Shown piece after piece: positions 1-7,764 of a stretch of DNA of 12,008 nucleotides. A program made the translations under genes and the position numbers. This stretch comes from Candidatus Desantisiibacteriota bacterium (lineage in GTDB: Bacteria > JACRDZ01): positions 1-12,008 of the forward strand of contig JACQWU010000127.1 of the NCBI GenBank assembly GCA_016209155.1, given 5' to 3'. The notes beneath the pieces are model-generated. The model was not told the origin of the DNA and did not search any database. It saw only the letters and a program-made list of their open reading frames with translations. Position 1 is the first letter of the stretch. Each line of letters starts with the position of its first letter.

Positions 1-262
1 ATAACTTTTTAATGAGTTTAACTCTGCCTATGGAAAGAGTGGCAACTATTGTTAAATCAGATTCCTTATCACATAATGAAATATTTTCTAAAAAATCAAT
101 TTTCACATTATCATGCAAAACAGGAGCGATTCTTTCTTTTGCTTTGGTTACAGCGTCCTTATTCGGTTCAATTACCTGCACATTTATTGTTTTTTTAGAA
201 TTAACTATACCGTATAAATGAAAACTCCCTAATAATCCGCATCCAACTAAAGTTATTTTCAC
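1..262 (-). CDS. Rossmann-fold (Gfo/Idh/MocA-like) oxidoreductase, N-terminal part, cut by window start
   Basis: An open frame begins with GTG at 262 and runs off the window without a stop, giving 87 codons. The protein begins (M)KITLVGCGLLGSFHLYGI, a first beta strand plus a glycine-rich GxGxxG-type dinucleotide-binding loop, as in NAD(P)-dependent Gfo/Idh/MocA oxidoreductases. An acidic residue at the end of the second strand (VQVIEPNK) and a later DLTIVATL strand fit the same fold. A strong GAGGAG Shine-Dalgarno lies 8 bases before the GTG. The ATG further upstream (in CATATG) is in another frame. The gene follows the class III aminotransferase by 24 bases on the same strand and probably belongs to the same operon. 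The C-terminal substrate domain is outside the window, so substrate and exact family are open. Confidence 0.75.
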   Translation of the reverse strand, partial: MKITLVGCGLLGSFHLYGIVNSKKTINVQVIEPNKDAVTKAKERIAPVLHDNVKIDFLENISLCDKESDLTIVATLSIGRVKLIKKL

Positions 263-270
263 CGAATTCA

Positions 271-276
271 CTCCTC
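271..276 (-). promoter_or_regulatory. Shine-Dalgarno GAGGAG deciding a GTG start
   Basis: On the minus strand GAGGAG lies 8 bases before the GTG at 262. It supports that codon as the start of the truncated oxidoreductase, which has no in-frame ATG near its N-terminal glycine loop. Confidence 0.65.
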
Positions 277-286
277 ATATGTAAAT

Positions 287-1600
287 TTACGTTAATCTTT
301 TAAATCCGCCGTGCTTTACATCACCTTTTAAATATTTTTTAATATTATTACTATCTATTGCTTCTTTAATTATTGCAAAAACTTCATCAGAATCTTTAAT
401 GAATTTATCTATTATTTCATCAGTATATGAATAGGTTGTATATACTGCGGCTCCAAGTAAATATCCTTTTTTTAGCATTTCTTGAGTATACAATGTTTGA
501 ACTTCCAATGGATTTTTAACGAAAGAAATATGAGTTAGAGGAGGGATCCCATCGATTTTTATTTTAATATCATGCTTATCTGCAATTGTTTTCCATCCTT
601 TATTAATACGTTCGCCATAATGGATTAAGTGTTTTTGAACGTTATTTTTTTCCATTTTTTTTATTGTTGCAAGCGCAGCAGCAGGACCGATTCTTTCTGT
701 CCAAAAAGTTGAACTGACAAATGTTGCTTGAGCATTCTCCATTACTTCTTTTCGTCCGATTATGGCAGAAATAGGAAAACCATTTCCCAGCGCTTTACCA
801 AAAACAGCAACATCAGGTTCTACTCCAAGTTTTAAATGTATACCGCCAAAATTCACCCTGAACCCGGATGTAACTTCATCGAAAATTAACACCGCTCCTA
901 TTTTTGCGGCTATTTTTCTAACCCCTTCGAGAAACCCATCAACAGGAGGATTTCCTCTTTGCGGCTCCATAATAATAACACCGATTTCATTACCATATTG
1001 TTCAATAAGTTTTTCTAATTCATCAAGTTTATTATAGTTAAATGCCAGTGCTGTATTTTTCAATTCTCTTGGAACACCGAGAGGCTGCAGCCCGGGTAAT
1101 AATTGACCGTCAAGATGACTGGAGTCCCCAATATTTGCCGAGATATACCAATCATGCCATCCATGGTAACCGCAAAACGCAATTTTACTTTTTTTAGTAG
1201 TTGCCCTTGCAATCCTGATTGCAACTGCGCAAGCTTCTCCGCCTGTTCTTGCAAATCTAACCATTTCAGCCCATGGATGTATTTCTATAAGTTTTTCTGC
1301 TAATTCAACTTCTTCCGGTGAATTAAGCGAAGACATTGAACCATTTTTATCTTTTTTTATTACTGCTTCATTAATATCATCATCAGCATAACCAATAATG
1401 CAGGAACCTACACCCATTTGAGCAAAATCATAATAATGATTTCCATCAATATCCCAAACCTCACATCCTTTTGCTTTATTGTAATAAGCGGGCCATTGAT
1501 CGGGTAAAAACATTTCGGGACGCTTTGAAAGTAATTGCGTACCGCCCGGAATTATTTTTTTTGCTTTTTTATATAATTCTATACCTTTTGGACAATCCAT
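287..1600 (-). CDS. Class III PLP aminotransferase, glutamate-1-semialdehyde aminomutase-like, in sugar cluster
   Basis: A 437-residue fold-type I PLP enzyme of aminotransferase class III, about the length of HemL. Visible motifs are PGG at 18-20, RTGGEACAVAIRIAR (118-132, phosphate-binding region), GYHGWHD (144-150, PLP-ring contact), FDEVTSGFR (240-248, with D241 for the pyridine nitrogen) and FGKALGNGFP (267-276), where K269 is the predicted Schiff-base lysine. HemL has an asparagine/serine-rich loop (NSGTEA) where this protein has RTGGEA. No tetrapyrrole gene is nearby, so a role in heme synthesis is unlikely. It sits 26 bases after a Gfo/Idh/MocA-like oxidoreductase and 24 bases before a second one. 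AGGAG precedes the ATG by 6 bases. Inference: it transaminates a keto or aldehyde sugar, or a side-chain precursor, made by the neighbouring dehydrogenase. The substrate is unknown. Confidence 0.85.
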   Translation of the reverse strand: MDCPKGIELYKKAKKIIPGGTQLLSKRPEMFLPDQWPAYYNKAKGCEVWDIDGNHYYDFAQMGVGSCIIGYADDDINEAVIKKDKNGSMSSLNSPEEVELAEKLIEIHPWAEMVRFARTGGEACAVAIRIARATTKKSKIAFCGYHGWHDWYISANIGDSSHLDGQLLPGLQPLGVPRELKNTALAFNYNKLDELEKLIEQYGNEIGVIIMEPQRGNPPVDGFLEGVRKIAAKIGAVLIFDEVTSGFRVNFGGIHLKLGVEPDVAVFGKALGNGFPISAIIGRKEVMENAQATFVSSTFWTERIGPAAALATIKKMEKNNVQKHLIHYGERINKGWKTIADKHDIKIKIDGIPPLTHISFVKNPLEVQTLYTQEMLKKGYLLGAAVYTTYSYTDEIIDKFIKDSDEVFAIIKEAIDSNNIKKYLKGDVKHGGFKRLT

Positions 1601-1626
1601 ATATTCTCCTATCTCAAATATTTCAA

Positions 1627-2619
1627 TTAAATTTTATTCCCTTTATTTGTCTGTTCGGATTTTTCAAGTATGGTTAATATTTTTATATCTTCATCTAAAG
1701 TATTTGGAAAAGGTTTTTTATTTTTTACTGAATCAAGGAAAGCATTTATTTCCTGCACATACATTTCTTCGACAATATTTTTATTATACCCTGACTCTGC
1801 CTGACCTTCCGGCTCAAAATAATGAATCCATCTTTTGCTGTCAGCTTCATAAAGTTTTATTATTCGGTCTTCCCAATTCCATCGAATTTGAGCCTTTTCA
1901 AGATTTAAAGTTAAACTTCTTGTTGCAAAACGTGAAACAACGTCAACAATAAGCGTTCCTAAAAAATCTTTATATCTCAAATTAACACTATATACATCAT
2001 CAATATCAACACCTAAATTAAATGTTTTACCATAAAATGCTGAAACTTCCTGAGGTATTCCGGTTATATCTAAAATCCATGTTAATTCAAAAGGTATCAT
2101 TTCTCTTGTTGCGCTGGTTTCTTTTTTTGATACATAAAAATCTCTAATATCTTCCCATGGATGCCAATCAGGAAGATATTGTCCCATATGATAAACAAAA
2201 TTGCATATTTTACCGTATTTTTTACTTTGAACAATTTCTTTAATTGTTTTTATCGGAGGAAAAAATCTAAAAGTGCAGGAAGGCGCGATAAGAACATTTT
2301 TTTCTTTTGCCTCTTTTGAAACAGCTTCCAGTCCCTGTTTAAGAACACTGGCTTCAACAAATGCAGGTTTTTTATTTTTAACCGCGGTTTGTATATATTC
2401 AAGATGATGATTCGGCGGTGTTGAAATAATATAAACATCACGTTCTGATAATAATTCATCTGTTAACTTATCTGTTGTTTTAATACCGTATTTATCTTTT
2501 GCTTCGTTTCTTCTATCTTCTCTAAAATCAAAACCAATTATATCCTTAGCTCCTAATGCTAAACAATTTCTTACTCTGCGTTTACCCATTGACCCTAATC
2601 CAATTTGTAGTACTTTCAT
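1627..2619 (-). CDS. Gfo/Idh/MocA-like oxidoreductase with altered catalytic motifs
   Basis: A 330-residue protein with an N-terminal Rossmann domain: GLGSMGKRR (7-15) is the dinucleotide loop and STPPNHH (66-72) the strand-4 motif. The C-terminal half, from about residue 120, resembles the Gfo/Idh/MocA substrate domain, with WHPW at 152-155 and PFELTW at 176-181. The family's usual EKP motif reads EAS (89-91), so the catalytic lysine is missing. The usual D...H signature reads PFELTWILD, without the histidine. Family members normally oxidise or reduce a sugar hydroxyl with NAD(P). Either this branch uses other residues or it does something other than simple dehydrogenation. It starts 2 bases after the CMP-sugar synthetase stop, with GGAAAGGA inside that gene's end. 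The downstream class III aminotransferase suggests an oxidise-then-aminate pair, which is inference. Confidence 0.8.
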   Translation of the reverse strand: MKVLQIGLGSMGKRRVRNCLALGAKDIIGFDFREDRRNEAKDKYGIKTTDKLTDELLSERDVYIISTPPNHHLEYIQTAVKNKKPAFVEASVLKQGLEAVSKEAKEKNVLIAPSCTFRFFPPIKTIKEIVQSKKYGKICNFVYHMGQYLPDWHPWEDIRDFYVSKKETSATREMIPFELTWILDITGIPQEVSAFYGKTFNLGVDIDDVYSVNLRYKDFLGTLIVDVVSRFATRSLTLNLEKAQIRWNWEDRIIKLYEADSKRWIHYFEPEGQAESGYNKNIVEEMYVQEINAFLDSVKNKKPFPNTLDEDIKILTILEKSEQTNKGNKI

Positions 2620-2621
2620 TT

Positions 2622-3338
2622 TTATTTCCTTTCCTTAATTTTTTCTTTTAATATTGCTTCAATACAATAAAAATCCCATTTATCATCTATTTCGTAATTC
2701 TGCCATCTTTCAATTTCGTAATATGCAGTATTAGTATTATAGAAAGTTTTAGTTTCTTTATATACATCAATCTTACATATATATGCAACCCCGTATGGGA
2801 AATAGGCTTTATTCAATTGTTGTCTTTGTGTGATCTGAGTTTTAACCTCCAAATAAGGTTTTATGAAATCTCCTTCAATTTTTTTAATAATATCCGGATG
2901 TTCAAGATGAACTTCGCCTAAAGATACAAGGGAATCCGCGTTATTTGTATCAATGAGTTTTTTAATAGCAGAATCTAAATCGCTTTCTTTTCTTAACGGT
3001 GAAGTTGGTTCTAAAAGACATATATAATCATAATAATCATTTTGTTTTTCAAGAAAATCAATCGCATGCAAAATAACACCTGAAGACGGAGCTTTGTCGG
3101 TGGCTAAGTCATCAGGTCTTTTAAATGGAACCTCTGCACCATATTTTTTTGAAATTTCCATTATTTCAGAATCATCTGTACTTACAATAATTTTATCTAT
3201 ATATTTACTCTGCTTTGCATTTTCAATTGTCCAGGCTATCAAAGGTTTACCTGCAAGCTGTAAAATATTTTTTCTCGGCAAACCTTTTGACCCGCCTCTA
3301 GCCGGAATAATTGCTAATATTTTTTTATTTTTATACAT
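2622..3338 (-). CDS. legF: CMP-nonulosonic acid synthetase (CMP-legionaminate synthase type)
   Basis: A 238-residue cytidylyltransferase of the NeuA/LegF/PtmB family, a normal length for a single-domain member. It transfers CMP from CTP to the anomeric hydroxyl of a nonulosonic acid in the cytoplasm. Visible motifs are IPARGGSKGLPRKN (11-24, nucleotide and metal-binding loop), KPLIAWTIE (31-39), VSTDD, RPDDLATD, LEPTSPLR, a TQRQQ segment and YEIDDKWDF near the end, which carries the acidic metal ligands. The ATG directly abuts the TAG of the preceding gene, and its GGAGGT site lies inside that gene's last codons, so translation is probably coupled. Choosing legionaminate rather than Neu5Ac or pseudaminate rests on the linked legB, legC and neuC-type genes, because NeuA homologues cannot be told apart by motif alone. 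Confidence 0.9.
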   Translation of the reverse strand: MYKNKKILAIIPARGGSKGLPRKNILQLAGKPLIAWTIENAKQSKYIDKIIVSTDDSEIMEISKKYGAEVPFKRPDDLATDKAPSSGVILHAIDFLEKQNDYYDYICLLEPTSPLRKESDLDSAIKKLIDTNNADSLVSLGEVHLEHPDIIKKIEGDFIKPYLEVKTQITQRQQLNKAYFPYGVAYICKIDVYKETKTFYNTNTAYYEIERWQNYEIDDKWDFYCIEAILKEKIKERK

Positions 3339-4415
3339 CTATATACCTCCTAATATTTCAAGACTTTTCTTATACTCTTCCCATTGTCCAATATCAAGCC
3401 ATCCTGAATAAATTGGATAAACGGTTATTTTTTCTTTTTCTCCGACTAAATCAATTAAAGTATTCATATCTATATGTTTCCCTTTGGTTATATATGAAAT
3501 CACATGCGGTTCCATAACATAAATACCTGTATTAATAATTATATCGTGTACTGGTTTTTCTAATATTTTTTTAAGCTTTCCACCGGATAATTCAAGAACT
3601 CCAAATGGAATTTTAACTTCATTATGACTGCCGATAATTGTTATTGCTGACTTATGTTCCTTATGCCATTTAAGAACATCATGAAAATTTACATCCAATA
3701 AAGAATCACAATTAGCAACAAAAAATGTATCTTTTATTTTACCTTCCAATAATGAAATACTTCCGGCTGTTCCAAGAAAATCATTCTCCTCAATCCAATC
3801 AATAGAATATGGGAAATTACTTTCTTTTAAGAAAATTTTTATATATTCTTTTTTATAATTCAGTGTATAAATAAATTTATTAAATCCATTATTGTTAAAT
3901 CTTTCCATTATTAATTCTATTATTGTTTTATTCCCGATTGGAATTAAAGGTTTTGGTAATATTTTTGTAAAAGGATCCAATCTTGTGCCTTTTCCGCCTG
4001 CCATAATTACCACTTTGTTAGAAAGCATTTTAACTTTAGCCGGTTTCTGCTCTTTTTCCCCTTCCAGAACATCAGTCCAGAAAATAGCATCCACAATTTT
4101 CCCTTGATCATCCAATACAGGGATCTGTTCAATCTTATTATCAAGCATTAATTTTTCAGAATATTTTTTTATATCTGGCATAATAGATTTAGCTGAAATA
4201 AATTTTTTATTCATAATAAGCTCAATTTTACTATTAAATCCCAAACCCATAATAATTCCTCTTCTAATATCACCATCTGAAACTGTACCAAGAAGCTTAT
4301 TCTCTTTATCAATAACAAAAAGAATTTTTTCTGCGGTTTCATTAAGTTTTTGCATGGCAAGCTTAATGCTGATATTCGATGAAACTAAAAATGTTTTCAA
4401 TTTACTTTTATCCAT
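3339..4415 (-). CDS. ptmE: PtmE-like sugar-1-phosphate nucleotidyltransferase with N-terminal CBS pair
   Basis: A 358-residue two-part protein. Residues 1-120 hold two CBS motifs (LLGTVSDGDIRRGI at 41-54; IEQIPVLDDQGKIVDAI at 95-111). Residues 133-358 are a nucleotidyltransferase domain with AGGKGTRLDPFTKILPKPL (139-157), followed by NCDSLL and a late GWLDIGQWEEY segment. The Campylobacter protein of this architecture, PtmE, is a glucosamine-1-phosphate guanylyltransferase that starts the GDP-linked route to CMP-legionaminate; GDP specificity here is inferred. CBS pairs often bind adenosine nucleotides, so energy or feedback sensing is possible. It starts 4 bases after the neuC-type stop, and its TAG touches the ATG of the CMP-sugar synthetase. 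The order neuB, neuC, ptmE, neuA recalls the Campylobacter ptm region. Confidence 0.85.
   Translation of the reverse strand: MDKSKLKTFLVSSNISIKLAMQKLNETAEKILFVIDKENKLLGTVSDGDIRRGIIMGLGFNSKIELIMNKKFISAKSIMPDIKKYSEKLMLDNKIEQIPVLDDQGKIVDAIFWTDVLEGEKEQKPAKVKMLSNKVVIMAGGKGTRLDPFTKILPKPLIPIGNKTIIELIMERFNNNGFNKFIYTLNYKKEYIKIFLKESNFPYSIDWIEENDFLGTAGSISLLEGKIKDTFFVANCDSLLDVNFHDVLKWHKEHKSAITIIGSHNEVKIPFGVLELSGGKLKKILEKPVHDIIINTGIYVMEPHVISYITKGKHIDMNTLIDLVGEKEKITVYPIYSGWLDIGQWEEYKKSLEILGGI
3345..3350 (-). promoter_or_regulatory. Shine-Dalgarno GGAGGT inside the end of the upstream gene
   Basis: GGAGGT encodes part of the last residues (GGI) of the PtmE-like protein and lies 6 bases before the ATG at 3338. 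The stop TAG and this ATG are adjacent, which favours translational coupling of the two enzymes. Confidence 0.6.
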
Positions 4416-4419
4416 AAAA

Positions 4420-5598
4420 TTACCTGTTTCCTTCTATTTCATAAAAATGTTTTTTTAATTTATCGGTTAAAGATATCTTTTTAAGTACTTTTATTATTTT
4501 ATCACTTGTATTACCGTCTCCATATGGATTTTTTAATCCTTTTATGGAATTTTCAAATTCCGGCATAATAGCTTTTTTTATGGCATTTACGATATTATCC
4601 TTTTTACAATATGCAACATCTATAACATTTCCGGCTCTAATTCTTCCTTTCTGCCTGTCACCGATATTCACTACCGGTAAACAAAAAGACGGAGCTTCAA
4701 TTATACCTGATGATGAGTTTCCAAGCATTAAATCAGAATATTTTAATAATGAAAGATATCTTAACTGTCCTAAAGAACTGAAAGCTTTCCCATTGTCAGG
4801 ATTGTCTTTCACAAAATAATTTATCATTTTTATTATTATCCGTCCGCCGGTATCGGCATTAGGTAAAGTAAAAATCCAAAAGATATTTTTAAAACTTTTA
4901 ATTGCTTCCAGTAATTCCCTTATTTGAGACTCAGCAGTGTTATTTTCAAGAGTTACCGGATGATATGTGATAACTCCTATTTTTTTATTCCTTGGTATAT
5001 CTAATTCTTTTAGCAATTTCTCTTTATTTAAAAGAGGCAATTTTTTAATATTATCCATTCCCGGCGCGCCAAAACAAAATACATTTTCAGGTTGTTCTCC
5101 CATTTGTATTATTCTTTTTGCATAAATTTGAGTTGAAGGGAAATGAATATGACTCATCTTTGTTATTGCATGTCTGAAAAGTTCATCCATTGCTCCTTCT
5201 GTAATTTCCCCTCCATGAATATGCGCTATTGGGATCCTAAATGGCGCGGCAGCAGCAACTGCTGATAATATTTCAAATCTATCACCTAAAACAATTACAA
5301 TATCGGGCTTCAATCTTTCATATGTTTTTGAAAAACCAATCATCCCCAGTCCCATTGAAATCGCTATAGATGTTTCTGTATCCGAAGAAAGAAGTGTCTC
5401 AACTTTATCACTTATAGGAAATCCATCTTTTTCTATTTCTCTGATTGTCAATCCAAATTCAGGTGATAAATGCATATTGGTTACAATTAATTGCAATTCA
5501 AGAGCCGGATCATCATGTATTTTTTTTATGATCCAATAAAGCAAACCATATTCGGCTCTGGTTCCGGTTATTACTGCAATTTTTCGTTTATTTTTCAT
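4420..5598 (-). CDS. legG: NeuC/LegG-type hydrolysing NDP-sugar 2-epimerase
   Basis: A 392-residue enzyme of the hydrolysing UDP/GDP-GlcNAc 2-epimerase family. It would invert C2 and remove the nucleotide from the NDP-2,4-diacetamido sugar, giving the free 2,4-diacetamido-2,4,6-trideoxymannose used by the synthase. Visible motifs are TGTRAEYGLL (11-20), VLGDRFE (103-109), HIHGGE (126-131), GNSSSG (293-298) and GDRQKGR (313-319), all typical of NeuC/NnaA/LegG. The start is taken at the ATG at 5598, which has AGAGG 8 bases upstream and the usual short N-terminus before ITGTRAEYG. The frame also opens with a TTG at 5637 that overlaps the acyltransferase stop, but that codon lacks a good ribosome site and adds 13 atypical residues. 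It follows the acyltransferase by 28 bases. A NeuC-type epimerase argues for legionaminate over pseudaminate, whose hydrolase PseG is different. Confidence 0.9.
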   Translation of the reverse strand: MKNKRKIAVITGTRAEYGLLYWIIKKIHDDPALELQLIVTNMHLSPEFGLTIREIEKDGFPISDKVETLLSSDTETSIAISMGLGMIGFSKTYERLKPDIVIVLGDRFEILSAVAAAAPFRIPIAHIHGGEITEGAMDELFRHAITKMSHIHFPSTQIYAKRIIQMGEQPENVFCFGAPGMDNIKKLPLLNKEKLLKELDIPRNKKIGVITYHPVTLENNTAESQIRELLEAIKSFKNIFWIFTLPNADTGGRIIIKMINYFVKDNPDNGKAFSSLGQLRYLSLLKYSDLMLGNSSSGIIEAPSFCLPVVNIGDRQKGRIRAGNVIDVAYCKKDNIVNAIKKAIMPEFENSIKGLKNPYGDGNTSDKIIKVLKKISLTDKLKKHFYEIEGNR

Positions 5599-5606
5599 TT
5601 TATCTG

Positions 5607-5611
5607 CCTCT
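5607..5611 (-). promoter_or_regulatory. Shine-Dalgarno AGAGG fixing the neuC-type start
   Basis: AGAGG lies 8 bases before the ATG at 5598, in the 28-base gap after the acyltransferase stop. It makes the ATG a better start than the in-frame TTG at 5637. Confidence 0.55.
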
Positions 5612-5626
5612 AAATAACCATAGATC

Positions 5627-6724
5627 TTATATCGCAATTAATTTTAATGTAAGCTTTTTACCTATCCGGATAAAATTTTTTTCAATTTTATTGTAAACCA
5701 AAAAACTTAATATCAGTGTTAAAGGCAAAGATATTATAAATATATGTAATTTTGTAAAATCAAAAAACTTTGGTTTATTTAAATCAACAGTATAATATAC
5801 TATTGGATGTAATAAATAAATTGAATAAGATGCTTCTCCTAAAAATACACAAAATTTATTAAACAATTGATTCAAATTATAATTATCCAAATATACACAA
5901 GTACTGATAATAAAACATAAAGTCACATAAACAATTCTGTTCCAACCTGTTACAATATATATTTGGTCACCAAATACGTGATAAAAAATAAAAAATAAGA
6001 TTGAAATTACCAATAAAGACCGTATTAAAATAATTTTGTTATTATTTTGTTTTTCCTTAAAAATATAACCAATCAAAATCCCGCCTATAAAAAGAAAAAA
6101 CTGATTGAATGGATTTATATAATCCGCCCATTGATTTCCCAATGTGTCTTTAGTAGTGAAAACATAAAATGAAAAATACAAACCAATTAAAAAAACAAAT
6201 GAACAAAAAAAATAAAATAAATATTTATTCTCTTTTGCAATCAGGATAAATAAAGGAAATAATGAATAAAAAACCAATTCATTCCCAATAGACCAAACAC
6301 CAGTACCAATATACGCAGTTGGTTTAAAAAAAGCAAACAATCCGCTTAAATTAAGCATAATAGTTTTATAATCAGGTACTTTAAAACCCATTTTGTGATT
6401 AAGTACTACTTGTAAAATAGTTGCTATCCACAATAATGGAAGAATTCGAAATATCCGTCTGATACCAAATGAAAGTATAGATTTGTAATTGGTTGTCATG
6501 GATTTACTATAAACTAAATATAATGTTAAACCGCTTATTATATAAAACATTGAAACTGCATATATACCAAGCTTCCCAAGAATACTTGTAGCATTTATAG
6601 CACCGAATGTCCAGCCGGAATAATGATAAATCATTATTGAAACAGCCATAAAGCCTTTAAGATAATCCAACGAACTAACACGATTTTGTTCTATCTTAGC
6701 TTCAATTACATTAATTTTTTCCAA
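5627..6724 (-). CDS. Acyltransferase-3 family membrane O-acyltransferase
   Basis: A 365-residue, strongly hydrophobic protein with about ten predicted membrane segments, typical of acyltransferase-3 (OafA/NolL/WecH-like) enzymes, which O-acetylate glycans at the inner membrane. The N-terminal signature SLDYLKGFMAVSIMIYHYSG (18-37) holds the conserved histidine H34; lysine 23 replaces the more usual arginine. RRIFRILPLLW (89-99) and WSIGNELVFYSLFP (144-157, with E149) are further family motifs. There is no C-terminal SGNH domain at this length. The start is a TTG at 6724 with AAGGA 7 bases upstream; the next in-frame ATG would cut into the first motif. It sits between the synthase and epimerase genes (14 and 28 base gaps), suggesting it modifies the nonulosonate-containing glycan. 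The acyl donor and target position are unknown. Confidence 0.85.
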   Translation of the reverse strand: MEKINVIEAKIEQNRVSSLDYLKGFMAVSIMIYHYSGWTFGAINATSILGKLGIYAVSMFYIISGLTLYLVYSKSMTTNYKSILSFGIRRIFRILPLLWIATILQVVLNHKMGFKVPDYKTIMLNLSGLFAFFKPTAYIGTGVWSIGNELVFYSLFPLFILIAKENKYLFYFFCSFVFLIGLYFSFYVFTTKDTLGNQWADYINPFNQFFLFIGGILIGYIFKEKQNNNKIILIRSLLVISILFFIFYHVFGDQIYIVTGWNRIVYVTLCFIISTCVYLDNYNLNQLFNKFCVFLGEASYSIYLLHPIVYYTVDLNKPKFFDFTKLHIFIISLPLTLILSFLVYNKIEKNFIRIGKKLTLKLIAI

Positions 6725-6731
6725 TATAAAA

Positions 6732-6736
6732 TCCTT
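6732..6736 (-). promoter_or_regulatory. Shine-Dalgarno AAGGA deciding a TTG start
   Basis: AAGGA lies 7 bases before TTG at 6724, between the synthase stop and the acyltransferase. No in-frame ATG exists before the conserved first membrane segment, so the TTG start is well supported. Confidence 0.5.
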
Positions 6737-6738
6737 GT

Positions 6739-7764
6739 TTATTCTAAAAAATCATCCCATTTAAATAATGAATCCTTTTTTATATCTGCGCGGGCTTTTC
6801 TGTTAATAATTACTTCAATATATTCCGGGGAAATTCCCTCTCCCGGTCTTTTTATTTGAATATCATCTAAGGAAACGACCGCACCCGCTTTTATATTTTT
6901 TGCTGCGACCAGGCTTCTTCTGGCGACTTTCTTTATATTTTCTTCATTTTTTACAGGTCTTTTTATTCCATTCCCCATTGCTTTTTCAATATTTCTAATT
7001 GCCTTAATCATTGCTTCTAATTCATAAGGTTCAAGTGAAGCTTTATGATCAGGGCCTTCCATTTTTCTATCAATAGTAAAATGTTTTTCAATAATCTTTG
7101 CGCCGATTGCGACTGCTGCTATTGGTACTTCTATTCCCATAGTATGATCGGAATATCCCACTGTTAGACCAAAGGCATTCTCCATTGTTTTCATTGCCAA
7201 TAAATTAGTATCTTCAACTTTTGCAGGATAGTTTGAGACACAATGCAAAAGAGATAATTGAGGTTTAATATTTATTTTTTCCCATTCCTCATTAATCCAG
7301 TTTATTGCTTTTTCTATTTCACCTAAATAAGACATTCCAGTTGAAAGAATAATTGATTTATTTTTTTTAGCGATATGTTTAATAAGCGGCATATTTGTTA
7401 TTTCACCGGATGGAATTTTAAAAATATTCATGCCAAAATCATTCAACATATCTGCGCTGTTTTCATCAAAAGGTGTAGACATAAAAGTAATATTTTTCCC
7501 CAGGCAATATGAAAGAAGTTCTTTATGTCCATCAATGGATAATTCCAGTTTTTTTAACATATCAAATTGAGATTCAGCCCGTTTAGTATTTTTAATCTGA
7601 TAATTCGCGCATGAAGCAGTAGTTGTTACTATTTTTTCAGCTTTAAAAGTCTGAAACTTAATTGCATCAGCACCGGCATCTGCTGCAATATCAACTAATT
7701 TCTTTGCAATATCAATATGTCCGTTATGATTAACTCCGGCTTCAGCAATTATAAATGTTTTCAT
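6739..7764 (-). CDS. legI: NeuB/LegI-type nonulosonic acid synthase
   Basis: A 341-residue PEP-dependent condensing enzyme of the NeuB family. It joins phosphoenolpyruvate to a six-carbon 2-acetamido sugar to form the nine-carbon acid. The TIM-barrel part shows AEAGVNHNG (7-15), KFQTFKAEKIV (36-46), STPFD (96-100), KIPSGEITN (116-124), STGM (141-144), HCVSNYP (174-180), GYSDHT (203-208) and EKHFTID...GPDH (226-240), which contain the metal and PEP-binding residues. Residues from about 282 to the end form the C-terminal SAF/antifreeze-like domain (RRSLVAAKNIKAG). The length is normal and the start ATG is part of an ATGA overlap with the acyltransferase stop upstream, indicating coupled translation. 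Legionaminate rather than sialate is inferred from the linked legB and legC genes. Confidence 0.93.
   Translation of the reverse strand: MKTFIIAEAGVNHNGHIDIAKKLVDIAADAGADAIKFQTFKAEKIVTTTASCANYQIKNTKRAESQFDMLKKLELSIDGHKELLSYCLGKNITFMSTPFDENSADMLNDFGMNIFKIPSGEITNMPLIKHIAKKNKSIILSTGMSYLGEIEKAINWINEEWEKINIKPQLSLLHCVSNYPAKVEDTNLLAMKTMENAFGLTVGYSDHTMGIEVPIAAVAIGAKIIEKHFTIDRKMEGPDHKASLEPYELEAMIKAIRNIEKAMGNGIKRPVKNEENIKKVARRSLVAAKNIKAGAVVSLDDIQIKRPGEGISPEYIEVIINRKARADIKKDSLFKWDDFLE

Noticed and set aside
12-221. Plus-strand 69-codon open frame at the window start
   Set aside because: It is antisense to a minus-strand frame with a clear Rossmann motif, GTG start and Shine-Dalgarno.
287-1600. HemL, glutamate-1-semialdehyde aminomutase of heme synthesis
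   Set aside because: The fold matches, but the phosphate-loop motif differs (RTGGEA rather than NSGTEA) and all neighbours are surface-sugar genes.
5599-5637. TTG start at 5637 for the neuC-type gene
   Set aside because: It has no good ribosome site, overlaps the acyltransferase end and adds residues outside the family's usual N-terminus; the ATG at 5598 has AGAGG at proper spacing.
2622-7764. Plain N-acetylneuraminic acid (neuABCD) operon
   Set aside because: The linked 4,6-dehydratase and DegT-type aminotransferase are not needed for Neu5Ac and indicate a 5,7-diamino nonulosonate.
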